From Agrostemma githago (Eukaryota > Streptophyta > Magnoliopsida > Caryophyllales > Caryophyllaceae), in contig OY288241.1 of the NCBI GenBank assembly GCA_958450325.1, positions 45,025,978-45,089,977 of the forward strand: 64,000 bases of DNA, in the 5' to 3' direction. Below the pieces are notes generated by a model. It made no database searches. It worked only from the letters and a program-made list of their open reading frames with translations, and was not told where the DNA came from. Shown piece by piece: positions 37,701 to 47,605 of the stretch. Within the stretch, counting starts at the first letter, position 1. Each line of letters begins with the position of its first letter. Position numbers and translations under genes: made by a program.

Positions 37701-38423
37701 GGTTTGTGTTCAGGAGTGTGTATATTTTGACCTTAAACTTAGATATCGCATCGTGTAAGTCGCCGTCGGGTTGAACTGGATTACGGTTGGTGTCCAGGAG
37801 GGGTGTACATTACTTAAGCCAGGACCTCGCTGCACGCAGTCCTGTTATAGTTGAGTTGCCTAGTTAGAGACCGAAGTCTGATATGTTTTGACTAAGTTCT
37901 CGAAGCTAGTTTAGTATCATCCTAGCGAAAGTCTATTCCGTTGCACTAATTGATTTCCATAACGCCATTTTGGATTTTATAATTATCGATTGGTTTTGAC
38001 TTGCAGGATGACAGTCGCTCTAAGTTTTGCTAAAAACTTATGTTACTATATTGTTTTAATTGTTTTCTATTTTACCTATTTTGATATAGTAATATTATTA
38101 TTTTTCATATGATATAATATGGCTGGGAGAACGTCCGAGTTACTCCCCACTGATGTGGCTGTTATGTTTATAACATGACAGGTTTTTGCTGCTGGGTTTT
38201 GGGTGTGAGCTAGCGAGTAGCGTGGATCCTACTTTCCCTTATTTATGTTTATTGAAGGATTGTATAAACCCTTTTAAGGATTTTTCTTTTTAGCCCTTTT
38301 GTAAAAAGTGGTCTTTGTATTGACTAACCGTTCTTTTGTAAAATATAGAACATCGGTGTGTTTTAATCCCAATTCTACAGTGTTTCCGCCACTGTATTGC
38401 GTTATATTTTCTAGGGGATTACA
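34734..38423 (+). repeat. 5' LTR of Tekay/Del-like element (3690 bp)
   Basis: Runs from TGTAACACCCC to ...GGGGATTACA, followed by the primer-binding site. It has an AT-rich 5' part, a strongly pyrimidine-rich stretch (about 35390-36520, many TTCTTC/TGCTGC runs on the plus strand) and an AT-rich 3' part. ORFs up to 141 codons in the pyrimidine-rich part are compositional and match no family I know. Confidence 0.9.
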
Positions 38424-38425
38424 GT

Positions 38426-38437
38426 TGGTATCAGAGC
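38426..38437 (+). other. Primer-binding site, initiator tRNA-Met
   Basis: TGGTATCAGAGC two bases after the LTR end (ATTACA-GT) is the standard plant initiator tRNA-Met primer-binding sequence. Confidence 0.92.
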
Positions 38438-41096
38438 ATTGTTGCTCCCGACGCTTACACCTGATTCTAGGAAAAATACTCGTAAATGATTTGAACACTA
38501 AAGGAATATTAGTGAGAGATGGGTAGAAACAAAATAAGGACTTAACTGTTAGGTTTATATGTTCTTGTAACTCAATGACTAGCATTGAATATTTGTTTCT
38601 TTTATCGAGAAGAAGATGAATGAACAAGATGTTGATATGATGCTGCTCCAGATCGGGACGAGACCTGCTTTGAACTCTCAACGCCTGCTGACTCGAGTGG
38701 ACAACTCAGTGCTCCAAGAAAGATGTCGATGGTGATTTTTCAAGCTCTGGTTCTGTTTGCTTAAGCCACTGACCAGATGATCAAGAGCAGATTCCAGTTC
38801 CGTGACGGTGCAACAGACTCAGATGTGAAATCACTCTGGATTCGGATGGAGAGACCCATTTCTAGTGTGCTCGTATCCCTATGAGATGATGAGGATATCC
38901 CACGTTTTCCTTTGTGGAACCTTTGAGGTTCGAAGATTCTCCTCTAGTTCAAGAACTTAGTAATATAGAATCATCAATTATTTTCTTCCTTCCTCTACCT
39001 CTTCTTATTCTTCTCTTTTATTTTCTCATCTTCATTCGCTTGGTGAATCCTTGTTCAGTTCTCCTATTCTACCATCTTCCTCTTAAGATTCTTTGGTATG
39101 ACCGATTCTGTGTTAGTAAACCCCGTGAGAGTTAAGTTATAGATGTTTGAGGTTTAGTAAACTCTTGTTACCTGGTTTATCTATCTTCGTAAGCTTTTGA
39201 GGATTGATTTGAATGACAATTTGTTACTTAATGGAATTAGGTTGATAGTTTAGACACTTAACTTTGGGTTATAGGTTACTTGATTATTTTGGAGTATTTA
39301 GAGTTGAATATATTTTTTTTGAGTAATAAGAGTGTGTCATATTTGATGGATACATCGTGAATATTTGGGACCATAGAGTACAGTTTAAAGTATTAACCTA
39401 AGTGTTGAGGTACCATAGAAGGTTTTCGATAATGTCGATAGAGGTTTTGGTGGACATAGATCTCATGTGTTTCTTAAGGATTAGATCGTTGATTGTTGTT
39501 TAAGATTGTAACCTATGAACTTTGGAGTTGAGTGATCTAGCTTCGATAAATTGTTGTTGTCCTTGAAGAAGAGAAACACATTGCGCAATTAATGGTTGGA
39601 TTTATCGCGTTGTTTTGAGGAATACTTAATGCGAATCTCTTGATGGATTTATAGTTCAGAACCCTTAGACCAACGAGATTGTGGCTTCGTTGAGTTAATA
39701 AATATTTTAGTGGTTTCGCTGGTACAATGTGAAATTTGGTGGAATTTTTAGAAACCTTAGCCCGATGACGTGTTTGAAGATGTGAGTGTTTGCGCCATTA
39801 CCTATAAGTTTGAGCGTGTTTGAGGATTTGTTATACTTTTCCCAACTTCTGTACTTGTGGCATTATAAATATGTTGGTGAACATTTTTGAGGATTTCGTA
39901 CCCGAGCCTTGTTAAATTGGTGGACCTCGTCTAGTGTTCCTTACTCGAGAAATTTGGAGTATACTTCGAGTTCAAACCTTATGAGCTTTGGATTTAGAAA
40001 CCTTATCGATTGCGAGTTTGGGTGTGTGTTGTTAACCGTTGGAAATTTTAATTGATGAGTTTAGAATTTAAAGCATTTGTGGAATAGTATCGTGTCGATT
40101 GAACGATTGGATAATCATGTAAGACATTTTTGGAGAGTGTGACTGAGTAGTACCACCTAGCGCCCAATATTGGACTTAACGTCTTTGATGGAAATTAGGA
40201 ACCCGTGTTGTGGGAGTCGTACCGAGAATCTCGAGATGGGTAACCTATTCTGTAAATCCTTGGGAGCTCCGTTTGACTCTCAATTTCGTTCGTCCCCTTA
40301 GCTTCTCTTGAATCCCGCTTCTTCTTCTTCTTCAACCAATCCCTTTCGACTTCTTTATCGGGTTTGAAAACTTTTGTTTCGATTTGTCGTTGACTTTGAC
40401 TCTATTTATCTATTTATTATTTTCCTCAAACTTGTGTTATGAAAAGTTTGACTAATTTACAAATTTTGATTTTCATGAAATTTTAACATTTTGAGTTATA
40501 AACTTCAAAACTTTAAACTTCGTTTTTTTTTTGTTTTTGTTTTTGGTTGATAACATATGTTTAGTCCTGTTTCAGAATGTCTTAAAAATTTATTTTAAAG
40601 TATTTCGAAATTGTTTCAAATTTCAATTTTCAAGCGTTTGAATTTTACGAAAACTTTCATAATCGCTAATATTTTGATTTCTATATGATCACTATGTAAA
40701 ACGGTTTAACATTTTCGAAAAAACGTTGTATGTCTAAATTTTTGTTTTATTGTCGTTAGACTTTAAATCTGTTATTGAAAATATTTGACGAGTGGTTCGA
40801 TTTTTATTTACTAACTACAAAATTTGATTTCTCAAATTTTTGTTTGGTCTTAAAACAAAATATTGTCGAATTTCTTAATCGAAAACGTTTTACTGTCGCT
40901 TTGAAAATATTTGGGTACTCTTTCCCCTCGATATCGTTTACAAATATTATTTATCATCATTAATTTTTAAAATAATTTTTAACTTGCGATTTTATTAACT
41001 TAAAAGATTTTAAACTTTGGGAATTGAGCCAACTCTTCTTGAAATAAATTCTGTCTTCGATTTCAATTTCATATCACATTTGAAGTTGTAAAATTT

Positions 41097-41128
<32 letters not shown>

Positions 41129-41232
41129 GAGATTGTGATGCGAGTTAAGCTTTCATTTTGTTCAAGTGATATAACCTTACTTTCCATTCTATTATTATAT
41201 TTTTGTTAGTTTCGAGGACGAAACTTCTTTTT
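38438..41232 (+). other. Internal region of Tekay/Del-like element, non-coding
   Basis: About 2.8 kb between primer-binding site and polypurine tract. The longest plus-strand ORFs are under 75 codons and show no retroviral domain. The first ~400 bases (ATGAATGAACAAGATG at 38615 onward) could be a decayed gag start, but I cannot support it. A pure run of 30 A residues lies at 41098-41127. Nothing else recognisable. Confidence 0.7.
41098..41127 (+). repeat. Poly-A homopolymer, 30 bases
   Basis: Uninterrupted A run about 120 bp before the 3' LTR. Its length is likely unstable and hard to sequence exactly. Confidence 0.9.
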
Positions 41233-41244
41233 AGTGGGGAAGAT
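41233..41244 (+). other. Polypurine tract of Tekay/Del-like element
   Basis: AGTGGGGAAGAT immediately precedes TGTAACACCCC of the 3' LTR; it is the plus-strand primer site. Confidence 0.85.
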
Positions 41245-44200
41245 TGTAACACCCCTGATTTTTATAAATCAAATTAAATTAAAATTATGTTCGTATTTTT
41301 ATTTTTACGATTTAACTCGTAATTCTTAAAATTATTATAAAACGAGTTTATGTGTCAAGTGAATCCAAAAATCTTATTTGCCTCGAAAAGTCATTTTACT
41401 TTCATTTCGTCCTACTCATTCATTTTATTCCTATTTGAGTTCTTGTTTTGACGGTTTTAACTTCTAAGTTCATTCTCATATAAACTTGAATTTTATTTTA
41501 AACTCAAAGTTCATTGTTTTATTAAGCCTCGTCAAACATTTATTATTTTCCCTCGAGTAATCAATTTAGGCCTTGTTGGTCGAAAACTGCTTTTTATTCT
41601 TCCCGATAACTTATTTTAATCTCGAGATACGTTTTATATATTGTTTTGGGATGATTATTTATTTGTACAAACTCTTTATTAGTCTCGAATATTTACTTTG
41701 ACCCCGAGAGGTATTTTATTTTCAATCCATATTTATTTCTTTTTACTGTCGAATTATCTTTTCTTGTAACTCGGTTGTAACCTTATTTCTACCTTGGGCC
41801 GACTTGCGAATTACGACTCGACCCATTTATCTGTTAACCTAATTCCCTACCTCATTATTTTTTTTAACCTTTTAATAAAACTACTTTTGCCTCTCTCAAT
41901 CAACCGCACACCCCCACCCCACCTGCAGTTTCATATCCGATTTCTTCGTTTTCCATCTGCTCCTCCTGTTGATCCGTTCATTTCTGCCTGGTATAGTGAG
42001 GTAATTTCGGTTCCTCTCCCTCGTTTTCTTCTTCTTCTTCGTTCTATTCTTATGTCTCGGCTGCTGTACGGTTGTTGATTTCCTTCCCTTGTCTCGTTTG
42101 GTTGCTGTTTCTGCGGTCTGCTGCTGTTCGTTTTCGATGTTGTTGCCGTCTGTACTGTTGCTTTCTGTGTCCTTCTCCTTCTTGTTTCCTTTTTAAATTC
42201 TCCGTTCCTTTTTGTCTTCAATCTGATTTCCCAGATCAGCAGATGTTTCGTCTCTCTTTATCACGTTCGATTAGTGTGGTTTGTGTCGTTACTGCTGATG
42301 CTACGTTACTGCTGCCGCTTACGCTGTTGCTGCTGTTGAACGCTGCTGCCTTTGGTCGCCTGTTTCTGTCTTAGGTAGCCTCCATTTCTTCTTCTCTTTC
42401 TCGTCATTCCGTTGTTTTCTGTCCTGAACTGTGCCTGGCTGCTGCTGCTTGTTTTGTCTCCACATTTTCGGGGTTGTTTGCTACGGTTGTAGTTGATGCT
42501 GCTATTCACATCTTCATGCTCTGCCTATTCTTTAGTTTTCTTCTTTTCTCCGTGTTCTGAGATCTCCTTCCTCTTCTGCTTGATCTTGTACTCCATTTTT
42601 GTAGCAACGATTCACCGTTGCTTATGTCCTGCTGTTCATCTGATTTTGTTCGCCCCCAATTCGTATTCGTATCACTGCCATGTGACTCGGTATCAGTTGC
42701 TTTGTTTCTGGTCTTCTTCGGTTCGTCGTACCTGTTAACTTGCTGCTGCTACTGTGCGTTATTATTGTTGCTTTTCGGCGTGTTTGTCGATCGGGTTGTC
42801 TTGTTCGTTGTTTCTGTTTGCCCAGTTATTGTTTCCGTTCATGTAATCGTCATGATGTTACTCAATCCTTTGTCTCGGTTCAGAACCTTATCCTTTCTAA
42901 TCTCAATCTCGATTCCCTTTCCCTCTCCTTTGTTTTGCTTTGGCATTTTTCCTTGTTTCCTCCGTTTCTTTCCAATCTTCTTTAATTTCGATGTCTTTAT
43001 TCATGTTTCTTTATGTCTCGAATTTCTAGTGGAGCGTACTTAGAAGGCTAGCGGTTCACGACACGAAGGTTAAGGCGTGCTATTGAAGTATTGGAGCTCG
43101 GACGATGCTAGTAGACAAGTACGAGGTCGATTCGACTCAAGGTAACTTTAGGACGTTACTCGGTATCATATCGTGTGTTGAGTAGTAGTATGTAGTAGAT
43201 ACTTTACCTTCATTTTTATTTTTAGCTACGTATTATTTGCTAAAAATAGTATTTCGAACCATGCGTCTTATAAACATTTTATAACTTTTCAATATCGTTT
43301 TATAAATCGTTATTTATTTTTGCTATTAATGATCATTATAATATTTTGTTGGTTATCGTGACACTAGTAATTAAATAATATCAGTTTCATAATTTTTTTT
43401 TTTGTGTTTCATTAAGTTATTATTTTAACTTAAAATCGTACTATTATATTATAACCGAGATTTGTGTACTGGTTTGATAAATTAATTTTCGTTTTACGAC
43501 TTATGTTAATAAATTAGAAAATAGTTGTTTTGTTTGAAATATATTTTTCTCAAGGCTATTTTCACTAAATAACTTCTTATCGTTACAATTTATTATTTTT
43601 ATCAAAATCGGTATTGTTTGTTAATAAATTTAATTTAGTTGCTAAAGACATTTGAAAGGTTTTAAATCTCGTTTCGGTTCTAAAACTCCTACGCTATTTA
43701 TACTTTATCTATATTTATCATTTTGTTTCTAAATCGTATATTTTCTAAAATTTATTGTTTTAACTCGATTTTCTTAAATATTTATAAAGTACTATGTTTT
43801 CACTTATTAAATTTGATTTGTACCTTTGATAACGAACTTGGAAATATATTAAGTTACGATAACAACGATATTAATAAAATATTTATTTATCGTAAATGCT
43901 ATTTTGGTACATTTAACTTATTTGAACACTTTATGTATTTATATAAGAATATTTCTAATTTAAGTAAGTTTCTAAATTAGTAAATTTCTACAAATAGAAA
44001 GTTTCCCTTTTAACATAAATTGTTTATCTCTTTTACCCTCGTATTATTCACTCTGAACATTCTATTTTGAATATCGATAATGACTTGGTTTTGGAGTTAT
44101 GGAATGAGGACAAGTGTACGGGTAGAGTAATACAGTCTAGGGTATACGTTTTGCCATCAACTATAAAGCTGGTGTGTCTAGTTAGAGACACATTGGTCGT

Positions 44201-44935
44201 TGAACTGAGCATGGTTTGTGTTCAGAAGTGTGTATATTTTGACCTTAAACTTAGATATCGCATCGTGTAAGTCGCCGTCGGGTTGAACTGGATTACGGTT
44301 GGTGTCCAGGAGGGGTGTACATTACTTAAGCCAGGACCTCGCTGCACGCAGTCCTGTTATAGTTGAGTTGCCTAGTTAGAGACCGAAGTCTGATATGTTT
44401 TGACTAAGTTCTCGAAGCTAGTTTAGTATCATCCTAGCGAAAGTCTATTCCGTTGCACTAATTGATTTCCATAACGCCATTTTGGATTTTATAATTATCG
44501 ATTGGTTTTGACTTGCAGGATGACAGTCGCTCTAAGTTTTGCTAAAAACTTATGTTACTATATTGTTTTAATTGTTTTCTATTTTACCTATTTTGATATA
44601 GTAATATTATTATTTTTCATATGATATAATATGGCTGGGAGAACGTCCGAGTTACTCCCCACTGATGTGGTTGTTATGTTTATAACATGACAGGTTTTTG
44701 CTGCTGGGTTTTGGGTGTGAGCTAGCGAGTAGCGTGGATCCTACTTTCCCTTATTTATGTTTATTGAAGGATTGTATAAACCCTTTTAAGGATTTTTCTT
44801 TTTAGCCCTTTTGTAAAAAGTGGTCTTTGTATTGACTAACCGTTCTTTTGTAAAATATAGAACATCGGTGTGTTTTAATCCCAATTCTACAGTGTTTCCG
44901 CCACTGTATTGCGTTATATTTTCTAGGGGATTACA
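41245..44935 (+). repeat. 3' LTR of Tekay/Del-like element (3691 bp)
   Basis: Matches 34734-38423 at an offset of 6511, changing to 6512 after a one-T expansion near 43389. Scattered substitutions include CTTATTTTAATC for CTTAGTTTAATC and GCGGTTCACG for GCGATTCACG. It ends ...GGGGATTACA at 44935 and abuts satellite (GTTATTTGGAACGG). Confidence 0.92.
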
Positions 44936-45879
44936 GTTATTTGGAACGGATCTTTGTCCCTGGACTTTCTTCTATATAGTTGGCGACTATCTCAGGACTA
45001 TTCTTTGGGATGGATCTTTGTCCCTGGACTTTCTTCGAGACTGTTTCCGACTATCTCTGGACTATTTTTTGGGACGGATCTTTGTCCCTGGACATTCTTC
45101 GAGACAGTTTCCGAGAATCTTTGGACTGTTCTTTGAGACGGATCTTTGTCCCTGGACTTTCTTGGAGATAGTTTCTAACTATCTCTGGACTATTCTTTGG
45201 GACGGATATTTGTCCCTAGACTTTCTTGGAGATAGTTTCTGACTATCTCTGGACTGTTATTTGGAATTGGTCTTTGTCCCTGGACTTTCTTCGAGACAGT
45301 TTCCGACTATCTCTGGACTATTCTTTGGGACGGATCTTTGTCCTTGGACTTTCTTGGAGATAGTTTTCGACTATCTCTGGACTATTATTTGGGACGGATC
45401 TTTGTCCTTGGACTTTCTTCTATATAGTTGGCGACTATCTCAAGAATATTCTTTGGGATGGATCTTTGTCTCTGGACTTTCTTCAAGACAGTTTCCGACT
45501 ATCTCTGTACTATTCTTTAAGACGGATCTTTGTCACTGGACATTCTTCGAGACAGTTTCCGATAATCTCTGGACTGTTCTTTGGGATGGGTCTTTGTCCC
45601 TGGACTTTCTTTGAGACAATTTCCGACTATCTCTTGACTATTCTTTGGGATGGATCTTTGTCCCTGGACTTTCTTCGAGACAGTTTCCGACTATCTCTAG
45701 ACTGTTATTTGGGACGGATCTTTGTCCTTGGACTTTTATCGAGACAAATTTCGACTATCTCTGGACTATTATTTGGGACGGATCTTTGTCCCTGGACTTT
45801 CTTCGTCACATTTTTCCACTATCTTTGGACTGTTCTTTGGGACGGATCTTTGTCCTTGGGTTTTCTTTGAGATAGTTTC
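44936..45879 (+). repeat. 64-bp satellite array, block B
   Basis: About 14.75 monomers in the same orientation as block A, between the Tekay/Del-like 3' LTR and the Athila-like 5' LTR. Monomers are the same classes as in blocks A and C (CTATATAGTTGGCGAC, CGTCACA, ATCGAGACAAATTTCGAC). The last five bases, GTTTC (45875-45879), are the left target duplication of the following element. Confidence 0.95.
45875..45879. other. Target-site duplication (left), GTTTC
   Basis: GTTTC before TGATAAG, matched exactly by GTTTC at 53459-53463 after ...CCCATCA. Shows that 45880-53458 entered the satellite as one event. Confidence 0.93.
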
Positions 45880-46287
45880 TGATAAGTGTGGGTTGTAGTG
45901 CCTATTTTGTAGTGTTTTGGTCCCATTTTCCTTGTAGAATCGCTCCTTGGGAGCGGTTTAGGGGCTTCTTATGCTTCCTTTAGTTCGTTTCAGGTTTCCG
46001 AGACCGAGTTGGAAGAGTTGGAGCGATTCCGACTCGATACATACACATTTGGGGCCAACGAGATAAAGGAACGACGACTCGATGCTTTGGAATCGACCCC
46101 GAGACCTTGGGACCCAATCCCGAGCCTCCGAGACCCGATCTCGAGTCCTGAGAATCGATGGGAAGTCCATGTGAAGCAAGGAGAGACCAAAAGGATCATA
46201 TTGGAGGCCTACAAGACCCATCCTCGACGGGTATGCACCTCATCCTGTCGGGGATGAAGTGCGAATTTAAGGGAGCTACTACAAGGC

Positions 46288-46366
46288 CATCCCGGTCGGG
46301 ACCAACCCGTCCCGGTCGGGATGGTGGGTCCGTCCCGGTCGGGATGACCCGTCCCGGTCGGGACCA
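46288..46366. repeat. GC-rich palindrome array, 5' LTR (4 copies)
   Basis: Four copies of TCCCG-GT-CGGGA ending in AC or AT, about 50-130 bp before the TATA box. The same array lies in the 3' LTR at 52399-52477, where two copies have lost symmetry by C-to-T or G-to-A changes. Confidence 0.85.
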
Positions 46367-46418
46367 AGTGCTGTTGCTCGCATTTCACTTTCTTTCTTCT
46401 CCCTTCCATTTGTAACCC

Positions 46419-46426
46419 TATAAATA
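46419..46426 (+). promoter_or_regulatory. LTR TATA box
   Basis: TATAAATA at the same relative place in all 1468-bp family LTRs, with the AAACCCTAG telo-box 51 bp downstream (start to start). Likely sets the start of the genomic RNA from the 5' LTR. Confidence 0.7.
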
Positions 46427-46469
46427 CCCCTCCTCTTGTAATCTTAGCTTAGGTTAGATACTTCCCACA

Positions 46470-46478
46470 AAACCCTAG
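46470..46478 (+). promoter_or_regulatory. Telo-box-like AAACCCTAG in LTR
   Basis: AAACCCTA matches the plant telo-box known from promoters of genes active in dividing cells and bound by telomere-repeat-binding factors. It is present in every family LTR in the window (32738, 46470, 52581, 60274 on the minus strand, 63706). Role here is inferred. Confidence 0.55.
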
Positions 46479-47350
46479 ACTACTTTAGGTTAGATTAGAT
46501 TAGATTAGTGTAGATTAGTCGGTAATTAGTAGTTAATCTAAGTTTAATCTTGTATTATTGGATCTCTTGAAGAATCCATCCAAGATTGACAACCTTGGAG
46601 GAATTATTTGGGTTTTCTTCTATACAAGTGTTCATCTTTTCATCCTTCACTAGTTTGGTATAATCTTCTTCTCCTTTTAATCTTAGTCCTTTATTGTTTA
46701 TCAAGTTTGAATCTTTAGTCATTATTTATTGTTTTGTTCATCATATTTGGTAGTTTCATTATGGATGTTTTGTTGTTTGTATTGAATCATCTTGTTAGTG
46801 TTAGAATTAGTTTGATGATGTTAGAGTAGTGTTCTTGCTAGGGTTAGTAAGGTGATTAGGGTGTTAATTGGATGATTAAGGGTTTGTTGGAGATGTTGGT
46901 GGAAGATTTGAGGTTTCTTCTTGAGTGATGCATATTACATGTTTGTTGGAATGCTTGAATGACTAAGTAGGTTGGAATGCTTGTTTTCTTGCTTCCCTTT
47001 GACATGTGTGTCGCCGGATGGGTTCCATGAGGAACCTCTAGGTCGTGTGTCCTAGATTACCCTACTACCTCCTTCACTCTACTTCCTCCTTGACCATTCC
47101 GTTACCCCTTTGACCCCGACCTAATCCTAGCCCGTTTTCCTTGGTTGTTCTTCTTAGTCATAGTCTAGCTCTCTCCCCTTCTATCATTCTATAGTTTAGC
47201 TCGTTGACTTAGTCTAGTATTTGGGCCGACCTAGTCTAGACGCCTCTCCCGTCCCCGTGGATTCGACCCGACTTGCCCTATCTACCCTAGTTAGGATTAG
47301 CCGGTTTTATTTGACGGTTGGGATTCCACGACAAATCCCTCCCATCAAAT

Positions 47351-47368
47351 TAGCGCCGTTGCCGGGGA
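47351..47368 (+). other. Primer-binding site, tRNA-Asp (one mismatch)
   Basis: TAGCGCCGTTGCCGGGGA differs from the perfect site at 33819 only at the second base (A for G). It lies 3 bases after the LTR. Confidence 0.85.
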
Positions 47369-47482
47369 GGGTGCTAGTTTAGACTTTGTTTACCTAATTA
47401 CTTGGCTTTGTCTTGTGTTTTGTGTTTTTCTTTTTTCTTTGGTTACCTTGCTTCTTGTGTGTGTGTGGTTTATTTCTCTCTT

Positions 47483-47507
47483 GTCTAGTGCCCAAAAAGC
47501 ACTAGAC
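47483..47507 (+). other. Leader hairpin (covarying stem), second copy
   Basis: GTCTAGTGC, loop CCAAAAA and GCACTAGAC make a perfect 9-bp stem, 29 bases before the short upstream ORF at 47537. It corresponds to 33998-34022. The two differing base pairs changed on both sides of the stem, while the loop differs by one unpaired base. Confidence 0.75.
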
Positions 47508-47536
47508 TTGTCACGTTTGTTCCTAGTCTACAGTTT

Positions 47537-47605
47537 ATGCTTAGAGGTGGTGACTATCTTCTTCTTGCGATTAAGAGCCGCTTTAACGGACGGTTGCTAG
47601 AATGA
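47537..47605 (+). CDS. Upstream ORF, 22 codons; remnant of the gag start
   Basis: Begins MLRGGDYLLL and ends in TGA at 47603-47605. Position, leader context and first residues align with the gag start at 34052 (MPRRGGEFFL), including a following basic stretch (RFNGR against RAFRQR). It is best read as the truncated N-terminus of gag. Its stop overlaps the ATG of the 460-codon ORF in the sequence ATGA (47602-47605), an arrangement that allows terminating ribosomes to restart. Translation is not shown by the sequence alone. Confidence 0.5.
   Translation: MLRGGDYLLLAIKSRFNGRLLE

Larger units (their letters stand above)
34734..44935 (+). mobile_element. Non-autonomous Ty3/gypsy element, Tekay/Del-like, giant LTRs
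   Basis: Two near-identical LTRs of about 3.69 kb (a dozen or so differences by eye, over 99.5% identity) surround a 2.8-kb internal region with a tRNA-iMet primer-binding site and a polypurine tract. The TGTAACACCCC start and the TTTCGAGGACGAAAC...AGTGGGGAAGAT stretch before the 3' LTR are typical of plant Tekay/Del chromoviruses. No gag, protease, reverse transcriptase or integrase was found, so this is a large retrotransposon derivative needing proteins from a relative. The 5-bp flanks do not match (TCGTG left, GTTAT right): the left is Athila gag, the right is satellite. That argues for recombination after insertion. Confidence 0.85.
45880..47347 (+). repeat. 5' LTR of Athila-like element (1468 bp)
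   Basis: TGATAAGTGTGG to ...TCCCTCCCATCA. In order it holds the AATCGCTCCTTGGGAGCG palindromic segment, four TCCCGGTCGGGA palindromes (46288-46366), TATAAATA (46419-46426), the AAACCCTAG telo-box (46470-46478) and a TTAGATTAG-type microrepeat. Small ORFs on both strands are not genes. Confidence 0.95.

Noticed and set aside
38615..39135. Possible decayed gag in the Tekay/Del-like internal region
   Set aside because: No capsid-domain signature or zinc knuckle could be read in any frame; called non-coding.
46485..46515. Telomere-like repeat (TTAGATTAG-type) in the LTR
   Set aside because: It is a short GATTA microrepeat, not TTTAGGG arrays; only the separate AAACCCTAG telo-box was kept as a site.
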